NCBI GenBank assembly: GCA_963773085.1
Contig: CAVYZS010000009.1
Span: 1-64,000 of the forward strand
Reading direction: 5' to 3'
From: JAENVT01 sp963773085
GTDB lineage: Bacteria > Actinomycetota > Acidimicrobiia > Acidimicrobiales > Ilumatobacteraceae
Length of the DNA: 64,000 bases
The position numbers were made by a program, and so were the translations under genes. The notes beneath the pieces were generated by a model. It searched no databases. It saw only the letters and a program-made list of their open reading frames with translations, and was not told where the DNA came from. Positions 28,891 through 37,353 of the stretch are shown here, piece by piece. The number at the start of each line of letters is the position of its first letter. The first letter of the stretch is position 1.

Positions 28891-30060
28891 ATGCCGCTCG
28901 GCGACACACTCACCGAAAATTCCATCCTCGCCGAACAGGCCAAGGCGCTCGTACCGATGCTCGACGACGAGGCTGAGTTCGCCGACATCGAGGGCGAACT
29001 GTCGCCCACGGTCGTCGAAGCGTTGCACCGCGAAGGTTTGCTGAAGATCTGGGTCCCGGAGAAGCTCGGTGGTGCCGAACTCGACCCCCTGCAATCGCTC
29101 GAAGTGCTCGAGAACCTGTCGTACGGCGATCCCTCGGCCGGCTGGGTCGCGATGGCCGCCAACCTGTCGATCGGCACCGCCGGCGCGTACCTTTCGGATC
29201 ACGCCGTCGCCGAGCTCTGGGGTGATGGCAGACAGCCGGTGATCGCCGGCCAGGGCACCCGCCCGGGAACCGCCACGATGGTCGACGGGGGTCTGTCGCT
29301 CAGCGGATCGTGGAGCTTCGGGTCCGGCTTGAAGCACTCCAGCCATGTCCATTCGCTCGGCATCATCGAGGAAACCGGCGAACCGCGGATCTTCGTCACT
29401 CCGATCGAGGCGGTCAACCTCATCGACAACTGGGATGTGCTCGGCCTGCGTGGCACCGGAAGCATCGACTACACCATGGACTCCGTCTTCGTACCCGACG
29501 GATGGAGCCATTTCGCAGTCACCACGGTGCCGGAGCGCGGCGGCAGCCTGTACGGACTCGGCATCATCGGATTCGCCGTGACCTGCCACTCCGGATGGGC
29601 GATGGGCGTCGGCCGGCGAATGCTCGACGAGTTGGCCGGTCTGGTGCACGGCAAAGCCGGGCGTCCCGGCGCCCAGGCCGACAACAGCGCTTTCCAGCAG
29701 GGCTACGCCCAAGCCGAGGCCGGCTTCCGGGCAGCACGAGCTCTGGTCATCGAATCATGGACCGATCTGTCGAAGAGCCTGTACGCGGGCGACGGCATCT
29801 CCGTCCGCCAGCACACCCTCGTGCGTCTCGCCCTGGCGCACATCACCAAGGCGTTGCACGACGCGGCCAGCTTCGTCTACCTCGCCGGAGGCACGACAGC
29901 GCTTCGCCACGGCACGCTTCAACGGCTGTACCGGGACGTGCATGCCGGCACCCAGCACGTCACGTCGGGACCCCCGGTCTGGCAGACCTGCGGTCGCGAG
30001 TTGATGGGCATCGCCGAGGGCAAGCAGTGGCAGTTCCTCGATCTCGTCGACCCCCACTGA
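28891..30060 (+). CDS. Acyl-CoA-dehydrogenase-fold flavin enzyme, probably a monooxygenase
   Basis: A 389-residue protein with the acyl-CoA dehydrogenase fold: N-terminal helices with LHREGLLKIWVPEKLGGAEL, a beta domain (GLSLSGSWSFGSGLKHSSHV, LRGTGSIDYTMDSVFVPDG) and a C-terminal four-helix bundle. The usual EGT motif carrying the dehydrogenase base is absent. Instead the end reads LQRLYRDVHAGTQHVTSG, the pattern of two-component flavin hydroxylases such as HsaA and DszC. It is therefore more likely a reduced-flavin-dependent oxygenase than a dehydrogenase. No reductase partner is adjacent. Start ATG 28891 follows a GAAGGGG site. Confidence 0.82.
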   Translation: MPLGDTLTENSILAEQAKALVPMLDDEAEFADIEGELSPTVVEALHREGLLKIWVPEKLGGAELDPLQSLEVLENLSYGDPSAGWVAMAANLSIGTAGAYLSDHAVAELWGDGRQPVIAGQGTRPGTATMVDGGLSLSGSWSFGSGLKHSSHVHSLGIIEETGEPRIFVTPIEAVNLIDNWDVLGLRGTGSIDYTMDSVFVPDGWSHFAVTTVPERGGSLYGLGIIGFAVTCHSGWAMGVGRRMLDELAGLVHGKAGRPGAQADNSAFQQGYAQAEAGFRAARALVIESWTDLSKSLYAGDGISVRQHTLVRLALAHITKALHDAASFVYLAGGTTALRHGTLQRLYRDVHAGTQHVTSGPPVWQTCGRELMGIAEGKQWQFLDLVDPH

Positions 30061-30075
30061 GGTCTCCGGAACTGT

Positions 30076-31050
30076 TCAACCAGTCAGGCGCCACGCCCAA
30101 CGCAGGGCGTGATCCAGCGAGCCGGTGAAGGCAATGCCCTGCCAGGCGATGTCGAAAGCTGTGCCGTGATCGACCGACGTGCGCACGATCGGCAGACCGA
30201 TGGTGACGTTGACGCCGGTCTCGAATGCCAGCAGCTTCATCGGCGTGTGCCCCTGGTCGTGGTACATGCACACGATCGCGTCGAACAGCTTGCGATGCAC
30301 TGCCTGGTGGAACACGGTGTCGGCGGGATGGGGGCCAGTGGCATCGATACCCGCGAGGCGCGCCGCTTCGATCGCCGGCACGATCTGTTCGGCATCCTCG
30401 GATCCGAACAGACCGTGCTCGCCGGCGTGCGGATTGACTCCGCACACGGCGATCCTCGGCGAGTCGACGAACCGGTGCAGTGTCTCGTGGGTGAGTTCGA
30501 TCACCTCGCCGACCCTGGCCGTCGTCACCCGGCGAATCGCCTCTTGCAACGAGACATGGGTGCTGACATGGGTGACAGCGAGATCGCCAGCTGTCAGCAT
30601 CATCGAAAAGCGCTGAACACCACAGACGCCCGCGATCAGTTCGGTGTGGCCGACGAACTGGGAGTCGCTGAGTTGCGTGGCCTCTTTGTTCATCGGCATC
30701 GTCACGATGCCGGCAACCCGTCCGGCCAACGCGTCGGCCGTCGCCGACAACACGTACTGCCGGGCTGCAGCCCCCGAGGCCGCATCGATGGCACCCGGAC
30801 GATGATCGGCGGCCTGCAACATCCCGGCGTCGATGACCTGCAGTGGACCAGGTCGCCACTGGGCCGGATCGCTGATCGCCTCGATCTCGACATCGATGCC
30901 GAGCAGTTCGGCACCCAAGCGCAGGATCGCCAGGTCGCCGTAGACGACAGCCGGATCGGGACCGAGCGCGCCGTCGGCAGCGCGACACAGCACGATCTCC
31001 GGCCCGACCCCCGAGGCATCACCCATCGTGATCGCCATCGGCGTCGTCAT
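30076..31050 (-). CDS. pdxA2: PdxA-family dehydrogenase, probably PdxA2 (4-phospho-D-threonate type)
   Basis: A 324-residue enzyme of the PdxA family. Hallmarks are ITMGDASGVGPEI, TMPMNKEA, FVGHTELIAG, NPHAGEHGLFGSED and CMYHDQGHTPMKLLAF with the metal-binding His residues. PdxA proper oxidises 4-phosphohydroxythreonine for vitamin B6. The PdxA2 branch oxidises 4-phospho-D-threonate or D-erythronate to a 3-keto acid that loses CO2 and gives dihydroxyacetone phosphate. The direct ATGA overlap with a DUF1537 acid-sugar kinase gene favours the PdxA2 role, which is known for that gene pair. Confidence 0.85.
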   Translation of the reverse strand: MTTPMAITMGDASGVGPEIVLCRAADGALGPDPAVVYGDLAILRLGAELLGIDVEIEAISDPAQWRPGPLQVIDAGMLQAADHRPGAIDAASGAAARQYVLSATADALAGRVAGIVTMPMNKEATQLSDSQFVGHTELIAGVCGVQRFSMMLTAGDLAVTHVSTHVSLQEAIRRVTTARVGEVIELTHETLHRFVDSPRIAVCGVNPHAGEHGLFGSEDAEQIVPAIEAARLAGIDATGPHPADTVFHQAVHRKLFDAIVCMYHDQGHTPMKLLAFETGVNVTIGLPIVRTSVDHGTAFDIAWQGIAFTGSLDHALRWAWRLTG

Positions 31051-32117
31051 GTCTGCGTTCCTCTCGTCACCAGGTCCACCAGCGTATTGGTTGTCCCGAA
31101 GCCACCAGGCTTGCAAGCCAGCCTCAACCGTCTGCTGCCGACCGTCACCTCGCCAAGGCTGATGCCGACCCCGACCGAGCCGTACACGGCAACCGCCGCA
31201 TCACCGATGAACGCCGCTGCAGTGTCCCCACCCACCAGTATGACGCTGCCTGCCTGCAACTCGCCGACCAATCGGTGCGCACGACCGGCCAATTCCATCG
31301 CGACGGCTTCGGCGTCCCCGGCCCGGTCATCCGGCGACATGACGATCTCGACGTCGAGACCGGATGCCGCGAGTGCTGCCATCTGGGCGCGGCTCGCCGA
31401 ATGCAGGCTGGCGCAGACGGCGACGACCGGTACGGGCAGCAGCGGATGCGGCAGCGGCGACGACTGGCGAGGAGCGCAAGCCCGTGCCACCGCGCCGACC
31501 ACTGAGGCAGGGCCGGCGATCACGAGGTCCACAGCATCCAGGGCAACAGCAACGAGCTGATCGATGTCGGCGAGGGTTGCCGCGTCGACGATGGCCACTG
31601 CCTGGTCAGAGCCCTCGATCCAGATTCCGAGCGATTCAGCGTCGTGCAGCTCGACACTGGCCAGCCCGATTTCGGTCAGCGACCCTCCAGGCCGGCTGGT
31701 GCGCACCGGCATTCGTGGATCGTTGCCGTGCTCGGTCTCGGAAACTGGAACGCCGTCGACCAGTACCACTCCGCCGACGCACACACGTCCGAGCGGCGGA
31801 TGCGACGGGACCAACACCACCCGCCGGCCGATCTCGACGAACGCCGAGAGTTCGGCGGCCCAGTTGCCGCGCAGCGTCGAGTCGATCTTGTGCACCTGGC
31901 GGACGTCGGACGCAAGGGCGATGGTTCGCCGCCGCGCCTCCAGCGCCGGCACGTGACGCGACCGCAGGTCCACCACCACACATTCAGCAGCAGACGAAGC
32001 GACGATGAAGGGAACCACCTCGACAGCCCATCCGGCGTCGGCGCACGACGCGCCGGCCTCGGTCGCACCGGTGCTGTCATCAGCGGTCACCACCAGCACC
32101 GCGTCGGGCATTTTCAT
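31047..32117 (-). CDS. Four-carbon acid sugar kinase (DUF1537 family)
   Basis: A 356-residue kinase of the family that phosphorylates D-threonate, D-erythronate or 3-oxo-tetronate. The N-terminal motif is VVTADDSTGATEAGASCAD, a central motif is HKIDSTLRGNWAAEL (substrate binding) and the C-terminal ATP region contains VILVGGDTAAAFI and LACKPGGFGTTNTL. The usual length is 400-430, so this is a compact member. It overlaps pdxA2 at its end (ATGA) and the YbaK-like gene at its start (ATGA). Product supplied to the dehydrogenase: 4-phosphorylated acid sugar. The exact isomer cannot be told from sequence. Confidence 0.88.
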   Translation of the reverse strand: MKMPDAVLVVTADDSTGATEAGASCADAGWAVEVVPFIVASSAAECVVVDLRSRHVPALEARRRTIALASDVRQVHKIDSTLRGNWAAELSAFVEIGRRVVLVPSHPPLGRVCVGGVVLVDGVPVSETEHGNDPRMPVRTSRPGGSLTEIGLASVELHDAESLGIWIEGSDQAVAIVDAATLADIDQLVAVALDAVDLVIAGPASVVGAVARACAPRQSSPLPHPLLPVPVVAVCASLHSASRAQMAALAASGLDVEIVMSPDDRAGDAEAVAMELAGRAHRLVGELQAGSVILVGGDTAAAFIGDAAVAVYGSVGVGISLGEVTVGSRRLRLACKPGGFGTTNTLVDLVTRGTQT

Positions 32118-32602
32118 TCGCGGGCGCGAGCCAGATCGTCGACCACGGTCACATTGTCGAGCATCGCCAGCGTCGACGGCGGTGTCAGCACCTTGATCGC
32201 CCGACTGCCGCCGCCGAGGATGATCCGTTCGCGGGCCATCACGGCCGCGTCGACCCAGATCGGTAGCTCGGCCGGCAGGGCGAAGACGGTCACGCCGCCG
32301 ATCTCCATACCGGTCAGCTGCATCGTTTCGTCCGCCGAAGCGAACGACGCCTTGCGTACTTCGAGACGGCGCCGCACGACTCCGTTCACATCGAGCCGCG
32401 TCGATGCCAGCACGACGCAGGCCACCGGTCGCGGAGTCTCACCCTTGCCCACCACGATGATGGTGTTGGCCGAATCGTCGGGTGAGTAGCCGTAGGCCTC
32501 GCAGAATGCGGCGGTATCAGCGAGCGCAGGGTCGCACGGAACGATCTCGTGATCGACGTCCATGAAGCGAAGGTGGGCGACGACTTGTTCTTCGGGATTC
32601 AC
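32114..32602 (-). CDS. YbaK/aminoacyl-tRNA deacylase-domain protein
   Basis: A 162-residue stand-alone YbaK-fold protein, a family that hydrolyses mischarged aminoacyl-tRNA such as Cys- or Ala-tRNA-Pro. Visible features are DVDHEIVPCDPALADTAAF near the start, then NTIIVVGKGETPRPVACVV, LEVRKASFASADETMQLTGM and GGVTVFALP, with the conserved lysine region at VRKASF. The GTG start at 32602 is set by its GTGA overlap with the stop of the upstream gene. Its place inside a sugar-acid operon is unexpected. It might protect against an amino acid analogue or have another hydrolase role; that is inference. Confidence 0.82.
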   Translation of the reverse strand: MNPEEQVVAHLRFMDVDHEIVPCDPALADTAAFCEAYGYSPDDSANTIIVVGKGETPRPVACVVLASTRLDVNGVVRRRLEVRKASFASADETMQLTGMEIGGVTVFALPAELPIWVDAAVMARERIILGGGSRAIKVLTPPSTLAMLDNVTVVDDLARARE

Positions 32603-33774
32603 GACGCATGGCGTACCACGACGAACGACTCGTCCTGAAACCAGAGCCCTCCGTGCTTCAACACCACGTCGGCAGTGGCCTCGAGATACTTGCCCTCCAT
32701 CAACACGTCGGCGGTGCGTTCGTCCTCGATCTGGGCAACGTAGACAGCCGCATTCCACGCCGCCATCGTGGTCGAGGTGCTGATGCGGTTGGACACCTCG
32801 TTCGGCATCGCGTGAAGGTGGTAGCTGAACAACGACGCCGCGTCACTGGTCCCTTCAAATCCAAAATCTGGTGTGGTGTCGCCGTTCAGTTGGGCGTCGA
32901 GTTCCTTGATCAACATGTGGCGCGGTGTTGCAAACGGGTCCTCCGCAGGCCAGATGCGACGGATCACCTCCATACCGGGATCGTGCCCGGTCGACTGCAC
33001 GACCACCAGCCTGCCTCCCGCGGCCAGCGCCTTGGCGAGCGGCGCGAGGACGTTCTTGACCTTCGTCTCGGCCGACGTGCGGCTTCTGTACGGCTGGGCA
33101 GCCAGCACCAGGTCGTATTGGAACGGCTGAGGGCCACCGGTCGGGCGCGGGATCAAGTCGTTCAAGGCGAACGTGTGATCCTCGCGATACAGCACCATCA
33201 CCGATGGGGTGACGTAGACCGGATTGCCGGTCTTGGGGCTCGCCGCCGTCTGCCAACCCAGGGTGAGGTGATCATCGAGTTCATGGATCTGCTGGAAGAA
33301 CTCGTGGGCGCTGTTGCCCTTCAATGGCACGTCGATCCAGCGGATCTTGTCGTGGTGCACCGGCGACTTGGGGAACAACGTCGGTGCCTCGGCATAGAAC
33401 ATGTTGGTCAAGATGACCACCGATTGCGGGTGTTCGGCGAGTCGATCGGGCAGTGTCGCCAACGTCAGCCGCGTGTCTTCCATGCTGACTTCCTTGCCGA
33501 CGACGAAGAACGGCACCGTCGGCATTCGGCGATGCAGGTCACGCAGCACCTGGCTGAGGACCATTCCATTGCCGGTACCGGCGTCGAACACTCGCAAGGC
33601 GGGCGGGCGCGGGACGATGTGACCCAACTCGCGACCGATTCGGGCGGCGACCTCGGCCTTCTCGCTGGTCGTCATCACGAACAGCAGGTACTTCTCGCGG
33701 TTGTCGAAGAACCGGAACGGCTCCGAGTTCCCCGCGCCGTGAGACTTCCCCTCAACCGACTCGATGTCCGTCAT
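32599..33774 (-). CDS. Methyltransferase-fold protein of unknown function
   Basis: A 391-residue soluble protein. A Rossmann SAM-type motif I is visible, LRVFDAGTGNGMVLSQVL, near residue 60. Later strands include SVVILTNMFYAEAP and ALAAGGRLVVVQSTGHDPGM, the order expected for class I methyltransferases. A region of about 90 residues between motif I and the later strands (FPKSPVHHDKIRWIDVPLKG onward) is unusual. The C-terminal 80 residues (SLFSYHLHAMPNEVSNRIS, ADVVLKHGGLWFQDESFVVV) match no family I know. Coupled by GTGA to the YbaK-like gene and 82 bases behind the FAD enzyme. No substrate can be assigned. Confidence 0.65.
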   Translation of the reverse strand: MTDIESVEGKSHGAGNSEPFRFFDNREKYLLFVMTTSEKAEVAARIGRELGHIVPRPPALRVFDAGTGNGMVLSQVLRDLHRRMPTVPFFVVGKEVSMEDTRLTLATLPDRLAEHPQSVVILTNMFYAEAPTLFPKSPVHHDKIRWIDVPLKGNSAHEFFQQIHELDDHLTLGWQTAASPKTGNPVYVTPSVMVLYREDHTFALNDLIPRPTGGPQPFQYDLVLAAQPYRSRTSAETKVKNVLAPLAKALAAGGRLVVVQSTGHDPGMEVIRRIWPAEDPFATPRHMLIKELDAQLNGDTTPDFGFEGTSDAASLFSYHLHAMPNEVSNRISTSTTMAAWNAAVYVAQIEDERTADVLMEGKYLEATADVVLKHGGLWFQDESFVVVRHAS

Positions 33775-33856
33775 GTCAACCCCCGATCGACTCGCCGAAC
33801 CGTACCCCGGCGTCGGCGGGCGCCCATCACGGTGGTTCGTGGGTGGCGAACGCTGC

Positions 33857-35452
33857 TCAGCCCTTCCGGGCGAGGTCGCCGATGATCTGTTGCGAGGCCA
33901 ACTTCCCCGGCCCGCCCGACACACAACCACCGGGGTGGGTTCCCGAACCGCACTGGTAATACCGGTCGATCGGTGTGCGGTACTGGTTCCAACCCGGCGC
34001 CGGCCGGAAGAAGTACATCTGCGGCGCGAGGAACTCTCCGGCGAAGATGTTGCCCTCGCTGAGACCCACGACACGTTCGATGTCGAGCGGCGTCACGACC
34101 TCGCGATGCAGTACAAGATCCCCGAAACCGGGAAAGAACGACTCGATCGTGGCTTGCACGTTGTCACCGAAGTTCTGTCGTTCGGTGTCCCAGTCGCTGC
34201 CTTTCAGCTCGTACGGCGCGTACTGCACGAAACACGACATCACGTGCTTCCCGGGCGGCGCCATGTCGGGATCGACCAACGACTGCACGCAGGCGTCGAT
34301 GTACGGGCGTTTGCTGTACCAGCCGTACTTGGCGTCGTCGAAGGCCCGCTCGAGGTAGTCCATCGACGGGCCGATGTTGGTGAAGCCGCGGAACTGATCG
34401 GTACGATCACCGAGCGCCGGATACCGCGGTGGGCCGTCGAGCGCGAAGTTGACCTTGGCCGACGTGCCCTGGAAGCGGAACCGACGGATGCTCTCGTTGA
34501 GCTCGCTCGGCAACTCGGCGGGATCGACCAGTTGTGTGAAGGTGCGCCGCGGATCGAGCGAGCTGACGATGACCTTGGCCTGCAGTTCGGTGCCGTCGGC
34601 AAGTGCGACACCTCGTGCCCGGCCGTCGCTGGTGATGACATGGCTGACCGGCGTGTCGACCACGATCTCGGCGCCGAGCGCCTGCGCGGCACGGGCCAGC
34701 ACCTGGGTGAACCCGCCGTTGCCACCCTTGTGGAACGCCCAAGAACCGAAGTGACCGTCGTGCTCACCGAGGTTGTGGAACAGCAGCACCAGACCCGAGC
34801 CTTGCGAACGTGGGCCGACCTTGCTGCCGATCACACTCGACGACGACAACCAACCCTTGATGATCTCGCTGTCGAAGTAGTCGTCGAGGAAATCCGCAGC
34901 GCTCCCGGTCAACAAACGGATGCAGTTCTGCAGCACGCGCGACGGCAGCGCCTTCATCCGTTTGGCGAGCTCGGCCAACTGCAGAGCGTCGCTCGGATCG
35001 TTGCTGAACAGGTTCGGAGGCGCCGCGTCGAGGACGGGCTTCAGCGCCTGACAGACCTGGGCCATGTCGAACTCGTACTGATCCATCGCGTCGGCATCGT
35101 GCTTGGAGTGCCGGGAGATCTCCTTCAGATTGGCGTTGCGGTCCGTGCCCATCAGCAGGTAGTCGCCGTTCTCCATGGGAGCGAAGGCGCCGGGCATCTG
35201 GATCGGCATGAATCCGTGTTTGGTCAGTTCGAGCTCGTGGATGATGTCGGGTCGGAGGAGGCTGAGGGCGTAGGAGAAGGTGGTGAAGTGGAACCCCGGT
35301 ATGAGCTCCTCGGTGATGGCCGCGCCACCCACGATGTGGCGGCGCTCGATGATCAGTGTGCGGAGGCCGGACTTGGCCAGATAGGCACCGTTGACCAGGC
35401 CGTTGTGGCCGCCACCGATGACGATCGCGTCGAAGGAACGTGAGGAAGGCAT
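33857..35452 (-). CDS. FAD-dependent oxidoreductase, phytoene-desaturase/PYROXD2-like
   Basis: A 531-residue flavoprotein. The FAD dinucleotide motif is DAIVIGGGHNGLVNGAYLAK, followed by LRTLIIERRHIVGGAAITEE. The C-terminal FAD segment reads YYQCGSGTHPGGCVSGGPGK. The middle (GGNGGFTQVLARAAQALGAE) is typical of the phytoene desaturase-like group that includes animal PYROXD2. Carotenoid genes are absent here, so a carotenoid role is not supported. It starts three bases after the stop of the GcvT-like gene, so the two are surely cotranscribed. A GcvT-like protein beside a flavoprotein recalls demethylating systems. Confidence 0.87.
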   Translation of the reverse strand: MPSSRSFDAIVIGGGHNGLVNGAYLAKSGLRTLIIERRHIVGGAAITEELIPGFHFTTFSYALSLLRPDIIHELELTKHGFMPIQMPGAFAPMENGDYLLMGTDRNANLKEISRHSKHDADAMDQYEFDMAQVCQALKPVLDAAPPNLFSNDPSDALQLAELAKRMKALPSRVLQNCIRLLTGSAADFLDDYFDSEIIKGWLSSSSVIGSKVGPRSQGSGLVLLFHNLGEHDGHFGSWAFHKGGNGGFTQVLARAAQALGAEIVVDTPVSHVITSDGRARGVALADGTELQAKVIVSSLDPRRTFTQLVDPAELPSELNESIRRFRFQGTSAKVNFALDGPPRYPALGDRTDQFRGFTNIGPSMDYLERAFDDAKYGWYSKRPYIDACVQSLVDPDMAPPGKHVMSCFVQYAPYELKGSDWDTERQNFGDNVQATIESFFPGFGDLVLHREVVTPLDIERVVGLSEGNIFAGEFLAPQMYFFRPAPGWNQYRTPIDRYYQCGSGTHPGGCVSGGPGKLASQQIIGDLARKG

Positions 35453-35455
35453 CGT

Positions 35456-36655
35456 TCAGGCTGTCTTTCTCGGCGGGTTGAACAGTGGTGGCCGGGCCAC
35501 CACCGCGCCGACTGTGTGATAGCGGTGGTCGATCGTGATCTCCAGGTTGACCTTCGAGCCCACTGCGGCGAGATCGGGATGCACTCTGGCCATGGCGATA
35601 TGGCGTTGCAGCATCGGGGAGTACATGAAGCTGGTCGTATATCCGACGCGGCCGCCCTCGTCGTCGTACAGCATCATCTCGTACACAATCGGAGTTTCGT
35701 CCTTGGGAGGTATCAATCCGGCGTCGCCGTAATGACGATCCCAGTCCTTCCAGTCGATCACCAGGCCGACCATCCTCCATCGCGAGGACTTGTCGGCGAT
35801 TTCGCGTTCCAGCGCGCCGCGACCGATGAACCGCCGGGTCGAGGTAGCCAGGTCGCGGAACATCCAGGCAAAGCCGAGTTCGATGGGTGTCGAGCAGGCG
35901 TGATCGTTGAACGCGAACCTGCTGGAGTGGAAGTCGACGCCGATCAACACCAGGCCGGCCTCGATGCGCGTCATCAGCAGGGCGCTCTGTCCGACGGGGA
36001 GCACCCCTCGTCCGGAACATGCGGTCTGCAGTGTGTCCCACATCTCCAACGCCCCGTCTGCGCCGACCCACAGTTCGTAACCGAGGTCGCCTGTGTAGCC
36101 CGTGCGCGACACGTGAACCGGCACGTTGCCGATCTTGGCCGGGCCGTGGTGGAAGAATCCGAGCGAGGCGATCTGCGGATCCAGCGTCGCCAAGATCTCG
36201 CGCGACCTCGGGCCCTGTACGGCGAGCGATGCATAGTCCCCGGAGACATCGGTGATCTCGACCTGGTCGTACCCGATCAGGCTTCGGAAGTAGGCCAGAT
36301 TCGGTTCGGCCGAGGTGAGGATGAACTCGTCGGCGGCGAACCTGATCACCACTCCGTCTTCGACGACGTAGCCGCGCTCGTCACACCACAGCGTGTACTG
36401 CGCTTGGCCATCGCGACAGGCAGCGATGTCGCGCGCGAGCACTGCACCCAGGAACTTGGCCGCGTCCCGGCCGCCGATTCGGTACTTGTAGAGCGGTGAG
36501 GTGTCGATCAGACCGGCCGAGTTGCGTACCGCGAAGTACTCGAACTTGTCGGACAGCTGATACTTCACAGCCGACAGGTAACCCGACCAGTGCGACCACA
36601 GATGTGTCTCGTTCAACGGGGCCAGGCGTTCGTGGAACGGCGTCGTCAGGACCAT
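35456..36655 (-). CDS. GcvT/DmdA-like folate-dependent aminomethyltransferase-family protein
   Basis: A 399-residue protein of the GcvT family, which passes a one-carbon unit to tetrahydrofolate. The N-terminal part has FAVRNSAGLIDTSPLYKYRI, the centre SLAVQGPRSREILATL and VHVSRTGYTGDLGYELWVGA, and the C-terminal barrel GYTTSFMYSPMLQRHIAMARV. These are family landmarks (the usual GCVT sequence has SRTGYTGEDGFE). The length matches DmdA and other specialised members more than glycine cleavage GcvT with its GcvH/GcvP partners, none of which are near. ATG 36655 is preferred to one 12 codons upstream. First gene of the six-gene run; TetR is divergent. Confidence 0.85.
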   Translation of the reverse strand: MVLTTPFHERLAPLNETHLWSHWSGYLSAVKYQLSDKFEYFAVRNSAGLIDTSPLYKYRIGGRDAAKFLGAVLARDIAACRDGQAQYTLWCDERGYVVEDGVVIRFAADEFILTSAEPNLAYFRSLIGYDQVEITDVSGDYASLAVQGPRSREILATLDPQIASLGFFHHGPAKIGNVPVHVSRTGYTGDLGYELWVGADGALEMWDTLQTACSGRGVLPVGQSALLMTRIEAGLVLIGVDFHSSRFAFNDHACSTPIELGFAWMFRDLATSTRRFIGRGALEREIADKSSRWRMVGLVIDWKDWDRHYGDAGLIPPKDETPIVYEMMLYDDEGGRVGYTTSFMYSPMLQRHIAMARVHPDLAAVGSKVNLEITIDHRYHTVGAVVARPPLFNPPRKTA

Positions 36656-36710
36656 GGGACGATCGTAGACATTTGTTGGACGCACGCGCAATAACCGTTA
36701 CAGTTCAAGC
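36656..36710. promoter_or_regulatory. Divergent promoter region between GcvT-like and TetR genes
   Basis: A 55-base AT-richer gap between two divergent genes. It contains TTGTTG at 36674 and the near-palindrome TAACCGTTA (36692-36700, arms TAAC/GTTA around one base). The position suits a TetR operator overlapping both promoters. I cannot fix the -10 and -35 boxes. Confidence 0.4.
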
Positions 36711-37346
36711 GTGACCCGCCTGAGCCCGAGCGCTCGCCGAGAAGAGATCATCGCCGCGGCGTTGCGGGTTGCGTCGACGAAAGGCTTGGCCAACACGACC
36801 GTGCGCGATGTCGCCGCCGAGATGGGAACATCGAGCGGCTTGATCCACCACTACTTCGCGTCGATGGACGACGTGCTGGCGGCCGCGTTCGAGCAGGCTG
36901 CCGGTGAGGATTTCGCCAGTACCGAAGCGGCAATGCGGGGCTCCAGCGGCTCGGCGGATCGATTGGCCGCATTCTTCGCTTCGTACACGCGCACCGAGGC
37001 CTACAGCGCCTTCCAGATCTGGCTCGATGCCTGGGCCGAAGCCCGCCGCCGACCGGCGCTCGGGGCGACGTCGCGCCGCTTGAACGTTGCATGGCAACGG
37101 CTGATCGCCGCCACGATCGTCGACGGAATCGACGAGGGTACCTTCACCTGCGACGATCCAGATGCAACAGCCTGGCGGGTGTTGTCGTTGCTCGACGGGC
37201 TGAGCCTGCAACTGGCTGCCCACCCTGGTGTGATCGAACGCGCGGTCGTGCTCGATTGGGCGATGACGGCGCTGGAGGCCGAGGTCGGCTTACCCGTCGG
37301 TTCGCTCGAGCGGCCCGGGCAGATCCGCAACGCTGTCCGACGCTGA
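36711..37346 (+). CDS. TetR-family transcriptional regulator
   Basis: A 211-residue regulator starting with GTG. The helix-turn-helix is in residues 8-55: RREEIIAAALRVASTKGLAN followed by TTVRDVAAEMGTSSGLIHHY and FASMDDVLAAAF, as in the BetI-like branch. The C-terminal ligand domain (FQIWLDAWAEARRRPAL, LSLLDGLSLQLAAHPGV) also resembles BetI, which senses choline. It lies 55 bases from the divergent GcvT-like gene, so control of the six-gene catabolic run at 30076-36655 is the natural inference. The ligand may be the methylated substrate of that run. Confidence 0.9.
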   Translation: MTRLSPSARREEIIAAALRVASTKGLANTTVRDVAAEMGTSSGLIHHYFASMDDVLAAAFEQAAGEDFASTEAAMRGSSGSADRLAAFFASYTRTEAYSAFQIWLDAWAEARRRPALGATSRRLNVAWQRLIAATIVDGIDEGTFTCDDPDATAWRVLSLLDGLSLQLAAHPGVIERAVVLDWAMTALEAEVGLPVGSLERPGQIRNAVRR

Positions 37347-37353
37347 TGCCCGG

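Noticed and set aside
30076..31050. PdxA of vitamin B6 synthesis
   Set aside because: Possible by family, but the direct coupling to a DUF1537 kinase fits PdxA2 better; a phylogeny would decide.
33857..35452. Carotenoid phytoene desaturase
   Set aside because: Only general family motifs fit; no crtB, crtE or other carotenoid genes are present and the gene is coupled to a GcvT-like gene.
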